Shown: positions 9,901 to 17,955 of the stretch, in pieces
Position numbering within the stretch: the first letter of the stretch is position 1
Layout of the letters: the number at the start of each line of letters is the position of its first letter
DNA from: Elysia marginata
Lineage: Eukaryota > Mollusca > Gastropoda > Plakobranchidae
Assembly: GCA_019649035.1 (NCBI GenBank)
Contig: BMAT01006261.1
Coordinates: 10,355 to 30,477, forward strand
DNA length: 20,123 nucleotides
Direction: 5' to 3'
The notes under the pieces: model-generated
What the model was told of the DNA's origin: nothing
The model's database searches: none
Seen by the model: the letters and a program-made list of their open reading frames with translations, nothing else
Translations under genes and position numbers: made by a program

Positions 9901-12900
9901 ATAAAAATGCTATGTTCAAATTATCCATGCATTGTAATGAAAAAATCTACCTCTGACTAATTATTACTGGTTTTTAGGCATTTGTATGACGTTGTGTAAC
10001 TTTTAACTGAAAGAGGTAGAGCCAAAATATATGCCAAAACAAAATGAACTGTGATGTCCAAATAGTATACATTCCATGTGGTTTTTTTTGTGTGGCAGGA
10101 TTTCATTGCTATTTCAAATGTGGCTTGGTGGTCCAGTTATATGCACTTAATTTTTTAAAACCAAATTAACCGTAAATCGTTGCTGAAATGAAGAGATTAG
10201 ATAAACCAAAATATATTCAGCCAAACAAGAAAGCCGGGGGGAGGGGGGTGGTGGTGCCAAAACTACCTTTTTTTCTTCTAGAAATGACTGTGGCAATTTT
10301 TGTTGTCTACTTGAATTTTGGTCCGAAGTAATATATACAGTATTAATGACAATGCTTTGTTTACATCGATTTTATACTGCTGTGTTTCCTTGTCTAAATA
10401 TTCTGTTTATTGCTACTTCGCCTCTCCCAGATTCACAAGCTTGACAAGGCTCGTATGTTCCTGGGCTTGCCTGAGTGTGGGATGACAGACGAGACGGAGA
10501 CCAGCATCATCTTCAAGGTGCCTCTCTCTAAATGTGGAATCAATGCAAGGGAGATAACTACCAGCCACAAGCGTGTCCATAAAACTGATGTAAGTCTTGC
10601 CACTGAGCTGCTGATATCAAATATGTTTTGTGGCTTCAAATACAACTGCCCAGGTTCCCTATTTTTTCAATGCTTGCAGTATTCTTGGTATATTTTATTT
10701 AACTTCTTACCGCCTTTTCTTTGTCTTTTTCTGTTCCCTCATACCTCCCTTTATCTCGCTCTCAATCCACCTTAATTTTCTCTTCTCTATCTCTCTCAAT
10801 GTCTCTCTCTCTCTCTGTCTATCTCTTTCTGTCTGTTTTTCTGTCTCTCTGTCTCTCTTTCGTTTTTCTTTATTCTCTTCTGTTGCTATCCTTCCACCGC
10901 TCCTTCTCCTTTGATTTCTACCTACCAATGTTTCTATACCTATTTGTTTATAAAATCTCCACATAATAAAGTTCCAGACTTTTTCTTCAACTAGGATAAC
11001 TTTTTTTTAAAGTTTTGGCAACCAGAGCTTATCTTCTGCTTCTCCTTTTGGTTTGCTAGATCATTTTTTTTTGTTGAGCTGCTTGTTAACATTTCCTTCA
11101 TTGTTTGTTTTTTTTCCCCTTGTGCCTGCGGACAGCTTGTGATTAAAACTCCACCTGGACTCCGATCTCAGCTGCTCATGGAAGAAGTTGGCAGTGGTTA
11201 CATGAAGGCCGGAAACAGCGCAGGCGGTGATACTGGTAAAGGTTCTTTTTTATATGCAGAATGTTGAAATAATAGAGATGGAGTGACCAGGGCAAAATAC
11301 CAAATATCCATCTGAAGTTTTTTGAAGAGAAAAAAATTGCCGCAATTTCTCATTTCCTAGTTTTTATAGGAGAAAAGAAAAGATTTTATAGAATTATCCA
11401 CAGCTGTGACTCTTGTTTTACCTAAACAAAAAATTCAAAACAGAAAAAAAAACTACTAGATATAGGCCTACTTAGATTGATTTCAATGGAAAATCCTTCA
11501 AATTTACTTCCCGTGCAAAATATAAAGTTTACACTTGATAATGACAATTAATCATGCAAAAAAGAAAAAGACAGCCTTTTTTCATTCTGTGGAGTTGTGT
11601 GTAAAGAAGCTATTTTTTTCAAAAATGGTTTTAATCTTTTGTAATCTGTTGTGAGCTGAGATAGAATTCTTGTAGTTTATGTCCTTCTTTTGGAGGATTT
11701 TTTTTTGGTATCTAAGGGTCTAGAAGACACAAGAGATTGGATAACCATATCATTTTTTTTCACTATTTATAGCAAATGTATGGTCAAGTCGCCATAAGTG
11801 AAACACAGATAATTGGAACACTTGCGTAAATGGGACTAAATATTCAAATTAGACGTTTTATTTTACTTTTGTAATGAAAACCGGTATTGATAATTCAAGT
11901 TTTGATTAAAACAAGTTACATTTTGTTCCCCTTGGGCTTTTAACTATCCGAATTGTACTGAGTTACAAACCTTCCACAACCTTGATTGATGTCATCCCTC
12001 GCGCAGATCCAGAACTCGACAGTGAGGACGACATTGCCGAACCTGGGTCTGGTCTACAGGACCAGGACTTGGACGGCATGTATGACGACGAAGACTTTGA
12101 TCCCCCTGATGACCTGCAGGACCACTGGCGCCACTCGGACCAGGATAACATCACCTTTAATGTGGAGTGTGATGAGGTAAAACACTTACAAAGTGAAGAG
12201 CAATTTCACGGGCAGTCAATCTTACATAAGACCGATAACATTGACTTAGCTTAAAAATCCAATCCTGTTCAAGTCCATATATACAATTGTCACCATAGAC
12301 TAACTCGAAAGCTTCAAGTTAACTACGCAATGATGACATTAGCGACTAACCAACTAAAATGCCCTTAAGAGTTTACATGTTTTAGTCTAAAGAAGATTCA
12401 TAGAAGGAAAGAATTTTTCAGAAAGGGGGAAAGGGTGCTAACCGTATTGAGACATAAAGTTTCAAAGAGTAATCAGGTATAAAAGTTAGATGTCTCGAAT
12501 TTAAATTTGAAAGGAGTCAATTTCAAATTTAGAATTTTTCATCTTTTTATTTACTATTTTAATTCAACGATAAAGTGTTGTATCTTTTCAAAGAATTGGT
12601 ATGGTTTCCAGAATTTGGCATTTTGTTAAGAATTCACTGGTCAATGTATCAGAGTTTTTTAATGTGAAAGCAGCGTCATCTATTTATACAGACTCAGCTG
12701 GGGTGGTTGCAAGGCAAACAATCTGTACGTCACTTTTAAATATTTTTGTTAACACTTTCGTGTCTAAAAAAATTTTTTTTTTCATTATAGGGCGTCAGTG
12801 CTTTCTCAGCATAGTGGAAAAAATGTTGTTTCCCATCCATGCCAACATCTTTCTCTCATCCGGGGTGGTAACACTTTTGTTTTGTCATTGCAGTATTTAG

Positions 12901-15900
12901 ACCCAGCCTTGCCTACCAGAACCAAGATGAAAGGCTTTAAGCCGCCTCCGAAAGGAACTCTGACCAAGACAAAAGCCAAGTCGCCATACGCTCCTCATGT
13001 CTCTGTATTGGTTGCCGACAACAGCTGGCTTGAGAAGGCGATCCCTGCCGTGCCAGTAGAGATATCGCAGAAAAAACCTGTGTTCATCAGGGCCAAGCTG
13101 AAAAGTGAGTCCAGAAAAGTTGTGAACTTGGTACAATTTTTGTGGGATGAATTCCATCCCACAGCATTGTGCTTCCTTATCAATAATTAAAATAATAAAA
13201 ATTTAATAAAAGTAATAATGATAAGTGTGATGATGATAATGATAATAACGGCAATAAGAACAAATTTTTTTTCACATTTAGCTCCCCTATCTCTGCCCGG
13301 GACAAACAATAAGCAGTATAGTATCTGCAGTATAAACCATATGGATAATACTGCATTTCGTTTGTCCATGGCAGATCTAAGCTGTGTAGATTTAGTGATT
13401 GGTTTATTGAATGCAATATTTTATGCAACATAAACTGTGATTTTATTTACAATGGTTAAATGAATGAACAAACACTTTCTATTTTATCAGGTATTATGGG
13501 ATTGGGAAGAATAAAAGAGGTCTATTTTAAATTTTTACAACAAAAACTTTGAAGAAAGTTTAATTTTACTGTGTTGTAAATTGCAGATAAAGATGCAACT
13601 CTGCTAGTGGACTCTTGCTGGTTTTCTAAGTCAGAGAATCCATACAACCGGACTTCGCTGCCAACCTACTTCATCAAGCAAGGGTAGGTCTGACTTGAAA
13701 CATACAATATGTGCTTTGGTAAATTAGAGGACCCTTCCAGCAGTTACGATGGCCGTTACTGCTTACCGTATGATATTGCCCTTCATCATAACAATAGTTT
13801 TTTACATTGGCCGTTGCTATATTGTGCTTACCGTATGATATTGCCCTTCATCACATAAAAGCATTTGAGTGATAACTCTGTTGGTAATGATTTGTTGCTA
13901 AACTCAAAACGAGTAAATGTCATATTTTATCTTCGTATGTCTTGTTTTATCTCAGCCTTGGCTTTTATGTGCAAATGTTTTCCATATAATATGAGAATAT
14001 TCTTTTCTTTTACTTGCTGTTTACCTGCTCGCTAAATTTTTTAACCTGTTAAAGTTTTATCTCATATGCATAATTTATATTTTGTCCCTGCCTTGTTGCC
14101 TATATAAAAATTAAAATATTGAAAATTAAAATGACCCGATCCTATTTTTTCTCTTATCTTCTCTTGAGTATAAGATAAATCTCGAAATAATCAAATTTTT
14201 GTACCCACTTAAAATCTTTTCTTTCTTTACTTTTCACTCACTGGCTATACCCAGGTGCAACTTTGGCATCCGAGGTATGGAATGGATGGATGACCCGCCG
14301 GCAATGGGTGCTCAGAGCACCAACTTTAGGTCGAGCCAATTCCGACTAGACAGCTCCCTGCTGCAGCAGCTGTTACCTCAAGAGTCAGGTGTGGCCCAGT
14401 GGTTCCTTCACTGCGAGTACCGAGACTGCCAGCGCACAGACAGGTCAAAGGCTGTACAGGTCAGGGGTCACAGTGTGGTGTCTTGTGGGAGATGATGTAA
14501 ATGGGGTTTTGTAAAATGGGTTAGTGCAGTTTATGAAATAAATTTTTCGTTTCCTCTTTTAAACTCTCTTCCTTCTATTTTTGTTCTGTCTCCTCTCTCT
14601 TTCTTTCTTCTTCTGTTTCACTCTTGACTCTCTCTCTCTCTAAATGACTGTCTCTCTGTTTCTGTGAGTCTGTATGTTTGTCTGTCTCTGTCAACCTATC
14701 TTTGTCTCTGTCTCTTCTGTCTGTCTCTCTCTCTTTCTCTTTCGCTTTGTCACCCTATCTGTCTTTCTTCTTTTTTATGTTTTTCTTTTACTGTTCTGTC
14801 CTCCCTCTGTCTGTCTTTCTCTCCTGTCTCTATCGCAGTCTCTCTCATTTCCTCCCTCCCTCTCTTCATCATCTCCTTCATCTATTTTTTCTCCTAAACC
14901 AACTCTCTCTATCTCCCCACAGTGTCCTGTATTACCTGAAGACAGGTGCAAACTTTACGAGAGCCGATCACCTTTGACTCACCAAACCTTCTTCTGGGGA
15001 CCGCTGACAATGGGGCCGTTTGTTGTGAAGAGCAGTTCTCCAGGAAGTGGGTTAGGTATGTGGAAATTACCAGGTCCTGTTATTATTTTGTCCTGAACTT
15101 CAGAGACTTAGGAGAGGATAAATGAATCAAACATGATCTTGACCGTGGTTTGTACAATCTTGCAAAATTTAAAAACGTCAGATTTTAACTTTTCTATACA
15201 GTATGTGGTAGAAATGAAATAAAAAGAAATTAACAAAAGGGCTAACTGCAATATTCTGAGTAATTACCATTTTTTCACTGAGCACACACCAATTAAATTT
15301 ATTTAACATTAGACAATCATATAGACATGGGTGTTTAAGCAAGTAAGGCTTCATATATTGTATGAAGAACTTTGATTATGTAATACAAGAAGTTGTTGTT
15401 GACATCCATCTCTCAGGCTCCCGACCCACCAGTAAGAACACACAGTGGTTTCTGAATGGCCGAAACTCTCTAGGCCAGGGCAAGGGGATCAGCGGCAGCA
15501 ACAGGGGTGGCGTTGTTGTTGGTCGAGGTGCCGGGGGTGGGAAATCCACCCACGCTGTAGACCCTCACGACAGCCAGCAAGCAGCGCCCCCTCAGCAGCT
15601 CATCATCATGGAAGGCCTGGACCCTTTCCTGGCCGTGGGCATTGCCTTCGCAACCTTTGTCCTGGGTATTGTTCTCGTCGCGGCAATCTGGTGCATTCAC
15701 ACCCGCACAGGTGAACATCACTCGTCATCCTCATCACCACACCCTACCTCACCACCATCGCTTCGCTGTCTGTGTAAGTGCAGGGGAGGCAATCACTTGA
15801 ATTTTAGTGTTAAAGTGTGTACAAGGGAGACAATCATTAACGGGTTTAGTGATAAACTTACATGGGATGCAATCACTTAGGTTAAGTAGTGTAGTGATGA

Positions 15901-17274
15901 CAAGCACTTGGGTTTAGCATTACATGTTGTACAAAGTAGGCTATACAAACACTTGGGTTTAGTATTATATGTTGCACAAGGTAGACAAACACTTAATTTA
16001 GTATAACATGTACACAAAGTAGACAATTTAGTATAACATGTACACAAGGTAGACAATTTAGTATAACATGTACACAAGGTAGACAAACATTTGGGTTTAG
16101 TGTTATATGTTGTGCAGGTGAAGACAATGACTCGGGTTTAGTGTTACATTTTATACAGTAGACCCACTCTTGTTTAGTTTGATCATTTTTCCCCATGTTC
16201 ATTATATCACAGTTTATCCCAATTTCTACTTTTAGGCTGTTGTTCAATTGCAAAAGTCAAATATGTATATATTTTTAAGCTGTTTAAACAAGTTAAAATT
16301 GTAAGGCAAGGGAAGCAAAAAAAAAAAGAGGATTGTTATTGTAAGTTCGATTGGATGAATTGTCTGCCTTATTGTAGTCGGATCTTATTTTGCGAGGGAT
16401 AAAGCCAAGTGTGTTTACATCAATAATTTTAGGAAGAGTTTGGAATTTTTATCTTATAACAGTTTATTCAATGGCACAATAATCTAGACAGCTTTTGTAA
16501 ATGATTCTATTGATTCATACATCAGAATGAGTAATGTTGGAGAAGATCGTACATTTATTTCCTGTGATACTTTAATGAGTTTTAGTAAGATATGTCTTTA
16601 AACGATAACTATTGGATAGTTTCTTTTAGAAATTTGCTTTATTTGATCGTGAACAATTGTCTCGCAAGGCCTAGTTTTGAGATATAGGCTTTCAAAGTTA
16701 AGTGGGTGGTCATAAGTCAATTTTTTAAATTTTAGATATTGACAGTAAAATCATTTCTAAACAGTTTTCAACACCTGATTTGTTTTGATGTTCATGTTTT
16801 ATATGTTTAATTTTAATTAGTATGGTTGCTTAGGCCTCTACACATGTATAGCTGTCTAAACTTTAAGTGCAATTTTCTCCCATTTCTGAAATTTTACAAG
16901 CCCTAACCCTGTCGACTTCAAATGGTTATAACTTGATACAGAAGTACGATTGAGCTTTTCTTTTTGTTTTATTTGAAAGTAGAGAAAACAAGCTTTACTG
17001 TGATACCAATATTTGACTACCTTCCAAGACTCATTTGGACTGGTTGCAAGACAATTTAAGTCCAAGTTGCAATGTGAAAATTTTTCTCTTTTGTCTGTTT
17101 CAACTGTCCAACTTCACTTTTGGTTTGTTTGTTTCTTTACTTGTGTTATTTATTTTGATGCTTTACTGTCTTTCCTGACCATTAGGCCCTGTGAAATCGA
17201 GGACCGCTGGTCATGTGAGTGTAGAGGGCAGCGGCGACCTTACCCCAAACTCGTCCTCTCCAATGACAGCATGA
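5619..17274 (+). CDS. TGFBR3: Betaglycan (TGF-beta receptor type III) homologue, 14 exons, 5' incomplete
   Basis: Join: 5619-5829, 6448-6574, 7313-7592, 8368-8548, 9331-9641, 10431-10589, 11136-11235, 12007-12176, 12894-13104, 13587-13683, 14255-14459, 14923-15055, 15417-15710, 17186-17274. All introns are GT-AG, phases agree, and 2568 nt give 855 residues plus TGA. Numbered from the first visible codon: orphan domain 1-270, Gly/Ser linker 271-350, ZP-N about 352-445 (Cys355, 386, 405), acidic linker 457-495, ZP-C about 504-693 (Cys594, 617, 669, 674, 685, 693), transmembrane helix about 799-822, cytoplasmic tail 823-855. From memory of human betaglycan, shared blocks are WAEQTFGAVTSF (human WARKEYGAVTSF), NITFN, the C-x4-C pair of ZP-C and GLDPFLAVGIAFATFVLG (human GLDTLTVMGIAFAAFVIG). 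Endoglin is the closest alternative family, but the orphan-domain and tail matches favour betaglycan. Family role: type I membrane proteoglycan co-receptor for TGF-beta superfamily ligands. The signal peptide and an estimated 150 or more N-terminal residues are absent from the window as I read it. Confidence 0.92.
6448..6574 (+). CDS. TGFBR3: Exon 2: orphan domain, paired cysteines
   Basis: The acceptor TGCTCAG ends at 6447 behind a pyrimidine tract, and the donor GTAAGT is at 6575-6580. Phase goes from 1 to 2. It encodes SSCDATSLQTSQR, then PLVGCHSEDMGRIFT. The two cysteines fit the Cys pair of the human orphan domain (around CNIG and EGCVMSS). The reading frame continues straight into FIIELL of the next exon, matching human HIIELI. 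Confidence 0.88.
6869..6928 (+). repeat. (TC)n microsatellite with C8 end, in intron 2
   Basis: About 26 TC units run into a short homopolymer of C. It lies within the 6575-7312 intron and creates low-complexity open frames on both strands. Confidence 0.95.
7313..7592 (+). CDS. TGFBR3: Exon 3: orphan domain, FIIELL to ISRKINIV
   Basis: The acceptor CCTCAG ends at 7312 and the donor GTGAGT starts at 7593. Phase goes from 2 to 0. The first complete residues, SFIIELLDRP, match human HIIELITP. The exon then has a proline-rich, likely surface loop (PPPSPGIDGLDVD) and a polar stretch longer than I recall in vertebrates, and ends in DLVIKTPSNLKWKLHSRSIS, equivalent to human VNWVIKSFDVKGSLKI. Confidence 0.92.
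8368..8548 (+). CDS. TGFBR3: Exon 4: orphan domain, second W/F module
   Basis: The acceptor CAACCAG ends at 8367 and the donor GTGAGT starts at 8549. Phase goes from 0 to 1. It encodes IKISEIGFREEVIQDTGQDL followed by VQWTNDFVSTTWVYVGVRGA and NTFKLHVPPK. Human betaglycan has GFGKESERSMTMTKSIRDD, then NLVKWALDNGYSPITSY, then ANRFHLRL in the same order. This is the end of the orphan domain. Confidence 0.93.
9331..9641 (+). CDS. TGFBR3: Exon 5: Gly/Ser-rich linker and start of ZP-N
   Basis: The acceptor CACTTAACAG ends at 9330 and the donor GTGAGA starts at 9642. Phase goes from 1 to 0. About 85 residues are low-complexity linker rich in Gly, Ser and Ala (for example GGGSSGGQGAGQGTSG), joining the orphan domain to the zona pellucida module. 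ZP-N begins near the end with ARCYNTTMEVKLLKSFVE. This corresponds to human VKCDNEKMIVAVEKDSF and carries the first ZP cysteine (residue 355) and an N-glycosylation sequon NTT. Confidence 0.92.
10431..10589 (+). CDS. TGFBR3: Exon 6: ZP-N core, Cys2 and Cys3
   Basis: The acceptor CCTCTCCCAG ends at 10430 and the donor GTAAGT starts at 10590. It is in phase 0 at both ends. It encodes ARMFLGLPECGMTDETETSI, then IFKVPLSKCGINAR. This matches the layout of human GMDVTLLDPTCKAKMNGTHF, then VLESPLNGCGTR, with the conserved Cys-Gly after the strand. Being a symmetric 159-nt exon, it could be skipped without shifting frame, but that would destroy ZP-N. Confidence 0.94.
10725..10915 (+). repeat. Pyrimidine-rich tract in intron 6
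   Basis: TC, TCTG and TTC words dominate across about 190 nt inside the intron at 10590-11135, about 220 nt before the acceptor. Confidence 0.8.
11136..11235 (+). CDS. TGFBR3: Exon 7: end of ZP-N
   Basis: The acceptor GCGGACAG ends at 11135 after a T/C-rich tract, and the donor GTAAAG starts at 11236. Phase goes from 0 to 1. It encodes LVIKTPPGLRSQLLMEEVGS, then GYMKAGNSAGGDT. The position matches the last strands of ZP-N (human YYNSIVIQVPALGDSSGW). The run into Gly/Asp leads to the acidic linker of exon 8. The donor is weaker than its neighbours. Confidence 0.85.
12007..12176 (+). CDS. TGFBR3: Exon 8: acidic linker with Ser-Gly site, then NITFN of ZP-C
   Basis: The acceptor CTCGCGCAG ends at 12006 and the donor GTAAAA starts at 12177. 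Phase goes from 1 to 0. It encodes a very acidic stretch containing DSEDDIAEPGSGLQDQD, then GMYDDEDFDPPDDLQDH, then SDQDNITFNVECDE. In human betaglycan the ZP-N/ZP-C linker is likewise acidic, carries Ser-Gly glycosaminoglycan attachment sites (EDLESGDNGF) and is followed by GNITFN. Ser471 is the equivalent candidate here. The NIT sequon (Asn504) is shared with human. Confidence 0.92.
12894..13104 (+). CDS. TGFBR3: Exon 9: ZP-C, first half
   Basis: The acceptor TTTGTCATTGCAG ends at 12893 and the donor GTGAGT starts at 13105. Phase goes from 0 to 1. It starts YLDPALPTRTKMKGF (human YNTDLFLVPSQG), has a Lys/Pro-rich insert (KPPPKGTLTKTKAK) that I do not recall in vertebrates, and ends EISQKKPVFIRAKLK, in the place of human VPENGHVYVEVSVTK. 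The exon has no cysteine, as expected for this part of ZP-C. Confidence 0.9.
13185..13260 (+). repeat. AT-rich AATAAT/GATGAT simple repeat in intron 9
   Basis: AAT, ATA and GAT trinucleotide-like runs, low complexity, no coding potential. Confidence 0.8.
13587..13683 (+). CDS. TGFBR3: Exon 10: ZP-C, first cysteine and N-glycosylation sequon
   Basis: The acceptor AAATTGCAG ends at 13586 and the donor GTAGGT starts at 13684. Phase goes from 1 to 2. It encodes DATLLVDSCWFSKSENPYN, then RTSLPTYFIKQG. This parallels human LGFAIQTCFISPYSNPD, then RMSHYTIIENIC, including the Asn-Pro turn and the Tyr before the next cysteine. It contains an NRT sequon at residue 604. Confidence 0.93.
13760..13853 (+). 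repeat. 29-bp direct repeat in intron 10
   Basis: TGCTTACCGTATGATATTGC followed by CCTTCATCA is present identically at 13760-13788 and 13825-13853 (offset 65). A second shared word, GGCCGTT, precedes each copy, so this looks like a recent local duplication with a small internal indel. Confidence 0.95.
14255..14459 (+). CDS. TGFBR3: Exon 11: ZP-C, CNFG to C-x4-C
   Basis: The acceptor GCTATACCCAG ends at 14254 and the donor GTCAGG starts at 14460. Phase goes from 2 to 0. It starts GCNFGIRGMEW and ends VAQWFLHCEYRDCQRTDRS. The pair C-x4-C matches human LQCELTLCTK exactly in spacing, and the preceding aromatic strand (FRLDSSL) matches human RFSFVFK. The next acceptor follows a pyrimidine tract of more than 300 nt. 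Confidence 0.94.
14565..14918 (+). repeat. Long polypyrimidine tract upstream of exon 12
   Basis: Around 350 nt of T/C-rich sequence with TCTG and TC units fills most of the intron at 14460-14922 and ends at the acceptor. All three + frames are open over parts of it only because of composition. Confidence 0.9.
14923..15055 (+). CDS. TGFBR3: Exon 12: last ZP-C cysteines and juxtamembrane region
   Basis: The acceptor ATCTCCCCACAG ends at 14922 and the donor GTATGT starts at 15056. Phase goes from 0 to 1. It opens CPVLPEDRCKLY, which corresponds to human CVPPDEACTS and closes the ZP-C cysteine set. The rest (SPLTHQTFFWGPLTMGPF) is extracellular and not clearly alignable by eye. Confidence 0.92.
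15417..15710 (+). CDS. TGFBR3: Exon 13: juxtamembrane linker and transmembrane helix
   Basis: The acceptor CATCTCTCAG ends at 15416 and the donor GTGAAC starts at 15711. Phase goes from 1 to 1. A Gly-rich linker (GRGAGGGKSTHAVDP) leads to GLDPFLAVGIAFATFVLG and then IVLVAAIWCIHTRT. The helix spans about residues 799-822 and is strikingly close to human betaglycan, including Gly-Ile-Ala-Phe-Ala and the trailing Trp and Ile-His/Tyr-Ser-His-Thr boundary. A second, strong donor (GTAAGT) at 15774 would extend the exon by 63 nt in frame. Confidence 0.95.
15711..15773 (+). other. Alternative exon 13 extension (second in-frame donor)
   Basis: Reading past the 15711 donor stays open and meets GTAAGT at 15774-15779, an intronic match better than GTGAAC. 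The extension is 63 nt, so phase is preserved and exon 14 joins in the same frame, giving a tail longer by 21 residues. The added peptide contains GEHHSSSSSPHPTSPPSL. Human betaglycan has TGETAGRQQVPTSPPASENS just after its membrane segment, so the TSPP motif may be homologous. I cannot tell which donor dominates. Confidence 0.5.
15786..16165 (+). repeat. Minisatellite in the last intron, with exact 30-bp units
   Basis: 16021-16050 and 16051-16080 are identical 30-bp copies (core TTTAGTATAACATGTACACA). 15991-16020 is a third copy with a few changes. Flanking sequence from about 15790 to 16165 contains degenerate, longer units built on CACTTGGGTTTAGTNTTA and GTACAAGGTAGACAA. No coding exon is seen inside. 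The reverse strand gives a Cys-rich 10-residue repeat purely because the unit is 30 nt. Confidence 0.9.
17186..17274 (+). CDS. TGFBR3: Exon 14: cytoplasmic tail and stop
   Basis: The acceptor CTGACCATTAG ends at 17185. Entering at phase 1, it reads PVKSRTAGHVSVEGSGDLTP, then NSSSPMTA, then TGA at 17272. Human betaglycan also ends in a short Ser/Thr-rich tail, TPCSSSSTA, which binds the PDZ protein GIPC. The final Thr-Ala and the TPxSSS context are shared, but the -2 residue is Met here rather than Ser. An alternative frame runs past 17327 but gives no betaglycan-like tail. Confidence 0.9.
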
Positions 17275-17920
17275 CCTTTCAAGGTGAAGGTCAAAGGAAG
17301 GTCAAGGTTAAGATCAGCGAGGATTGAAACAACATTGTAGCATTCTCTTTGAAAGCTGATGTTTGATTCAAAGAGGGAGATGACTTTGACTGAAATAAGC
17401 ATTGCCCCCGGTGCTAGACAATTTGAAATTCAGAGCGAATAGTGTGGACGAGTAAAGAAACGAATTTTCTTTCGCCAAAAATTGCATACGTCAGGAGACA
17501 TCAGTAGAAGCAGTAGCAACAACAGCAACTGAGGAGAGCAACAAAATAACAACAACTGAAAATGTTGTCTACAAAACTGACGCCATGTATTGAAAGAAAA
17601 AAGCTCAGAAAACTCACTCTTGAGTACACTTTTCTTAAAGAAAAAAAAAAGGAAACAGGAAAATATGCCCTTTTTATCAGTGCGTCGAAAAATATTTTGC
17701 ATTGAGAATGTTTTGAGCATTGGAGTATAATTTTTTAGACGGATTTCTGGTAAAAAAAAAAAGTCTCTTTCACTGGCCAGTTGTGATTATTGGTACTTGA
17801 TTTCTGGGCATTTAGAATGTTGTTTTCCCAACAGGATTACTAGCTCCATCTTGTCCACAGGGATCTTGAAAAGCATGCTATGTTATAGTGATGCAGGATT
17901 CATTCATTCAATCTGTGCTA

Positions 17921-17955
17921 TTATTATTATTGTTGTTATTGTTGTTATTATTACT
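17921..17955 (+). repeat. ATT/GTT trinucleotide repeat in the putative 3' UTR
   Basis: Alternating ATT and GTT triplets, imperfect. Confidence 0.85.

Noticed and set aside
10630..10966. Several open frames in intron 6
   Set aside because: They are pyrimidine-tract artefacts between two well-supported exons.
12601..12893. Open frame just before exon 9
   Set aside because: Intronic and hydrophobic by T-richness; the acceptor at 12893 and the betaglycan match begin only afterwards.
15774..15880. Full read-through of exon 13 to the stop near 15880 as a third tail
   Set aside because: It passes a strong GTAAGT donor and runs into the minisatellite; nothing betaglycan-like follows.
15786..16165. 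CRISPR array
   Set aside because: There are no unique spacers between the copies, units are directly adjacent, and the context is a eukaryotic intron.
15877..16253. Cys-rich minus strand repeat protein
   Set aside because: The repeat unit is 30 nt, so any open frame over it appears periodic; no start or splice context.
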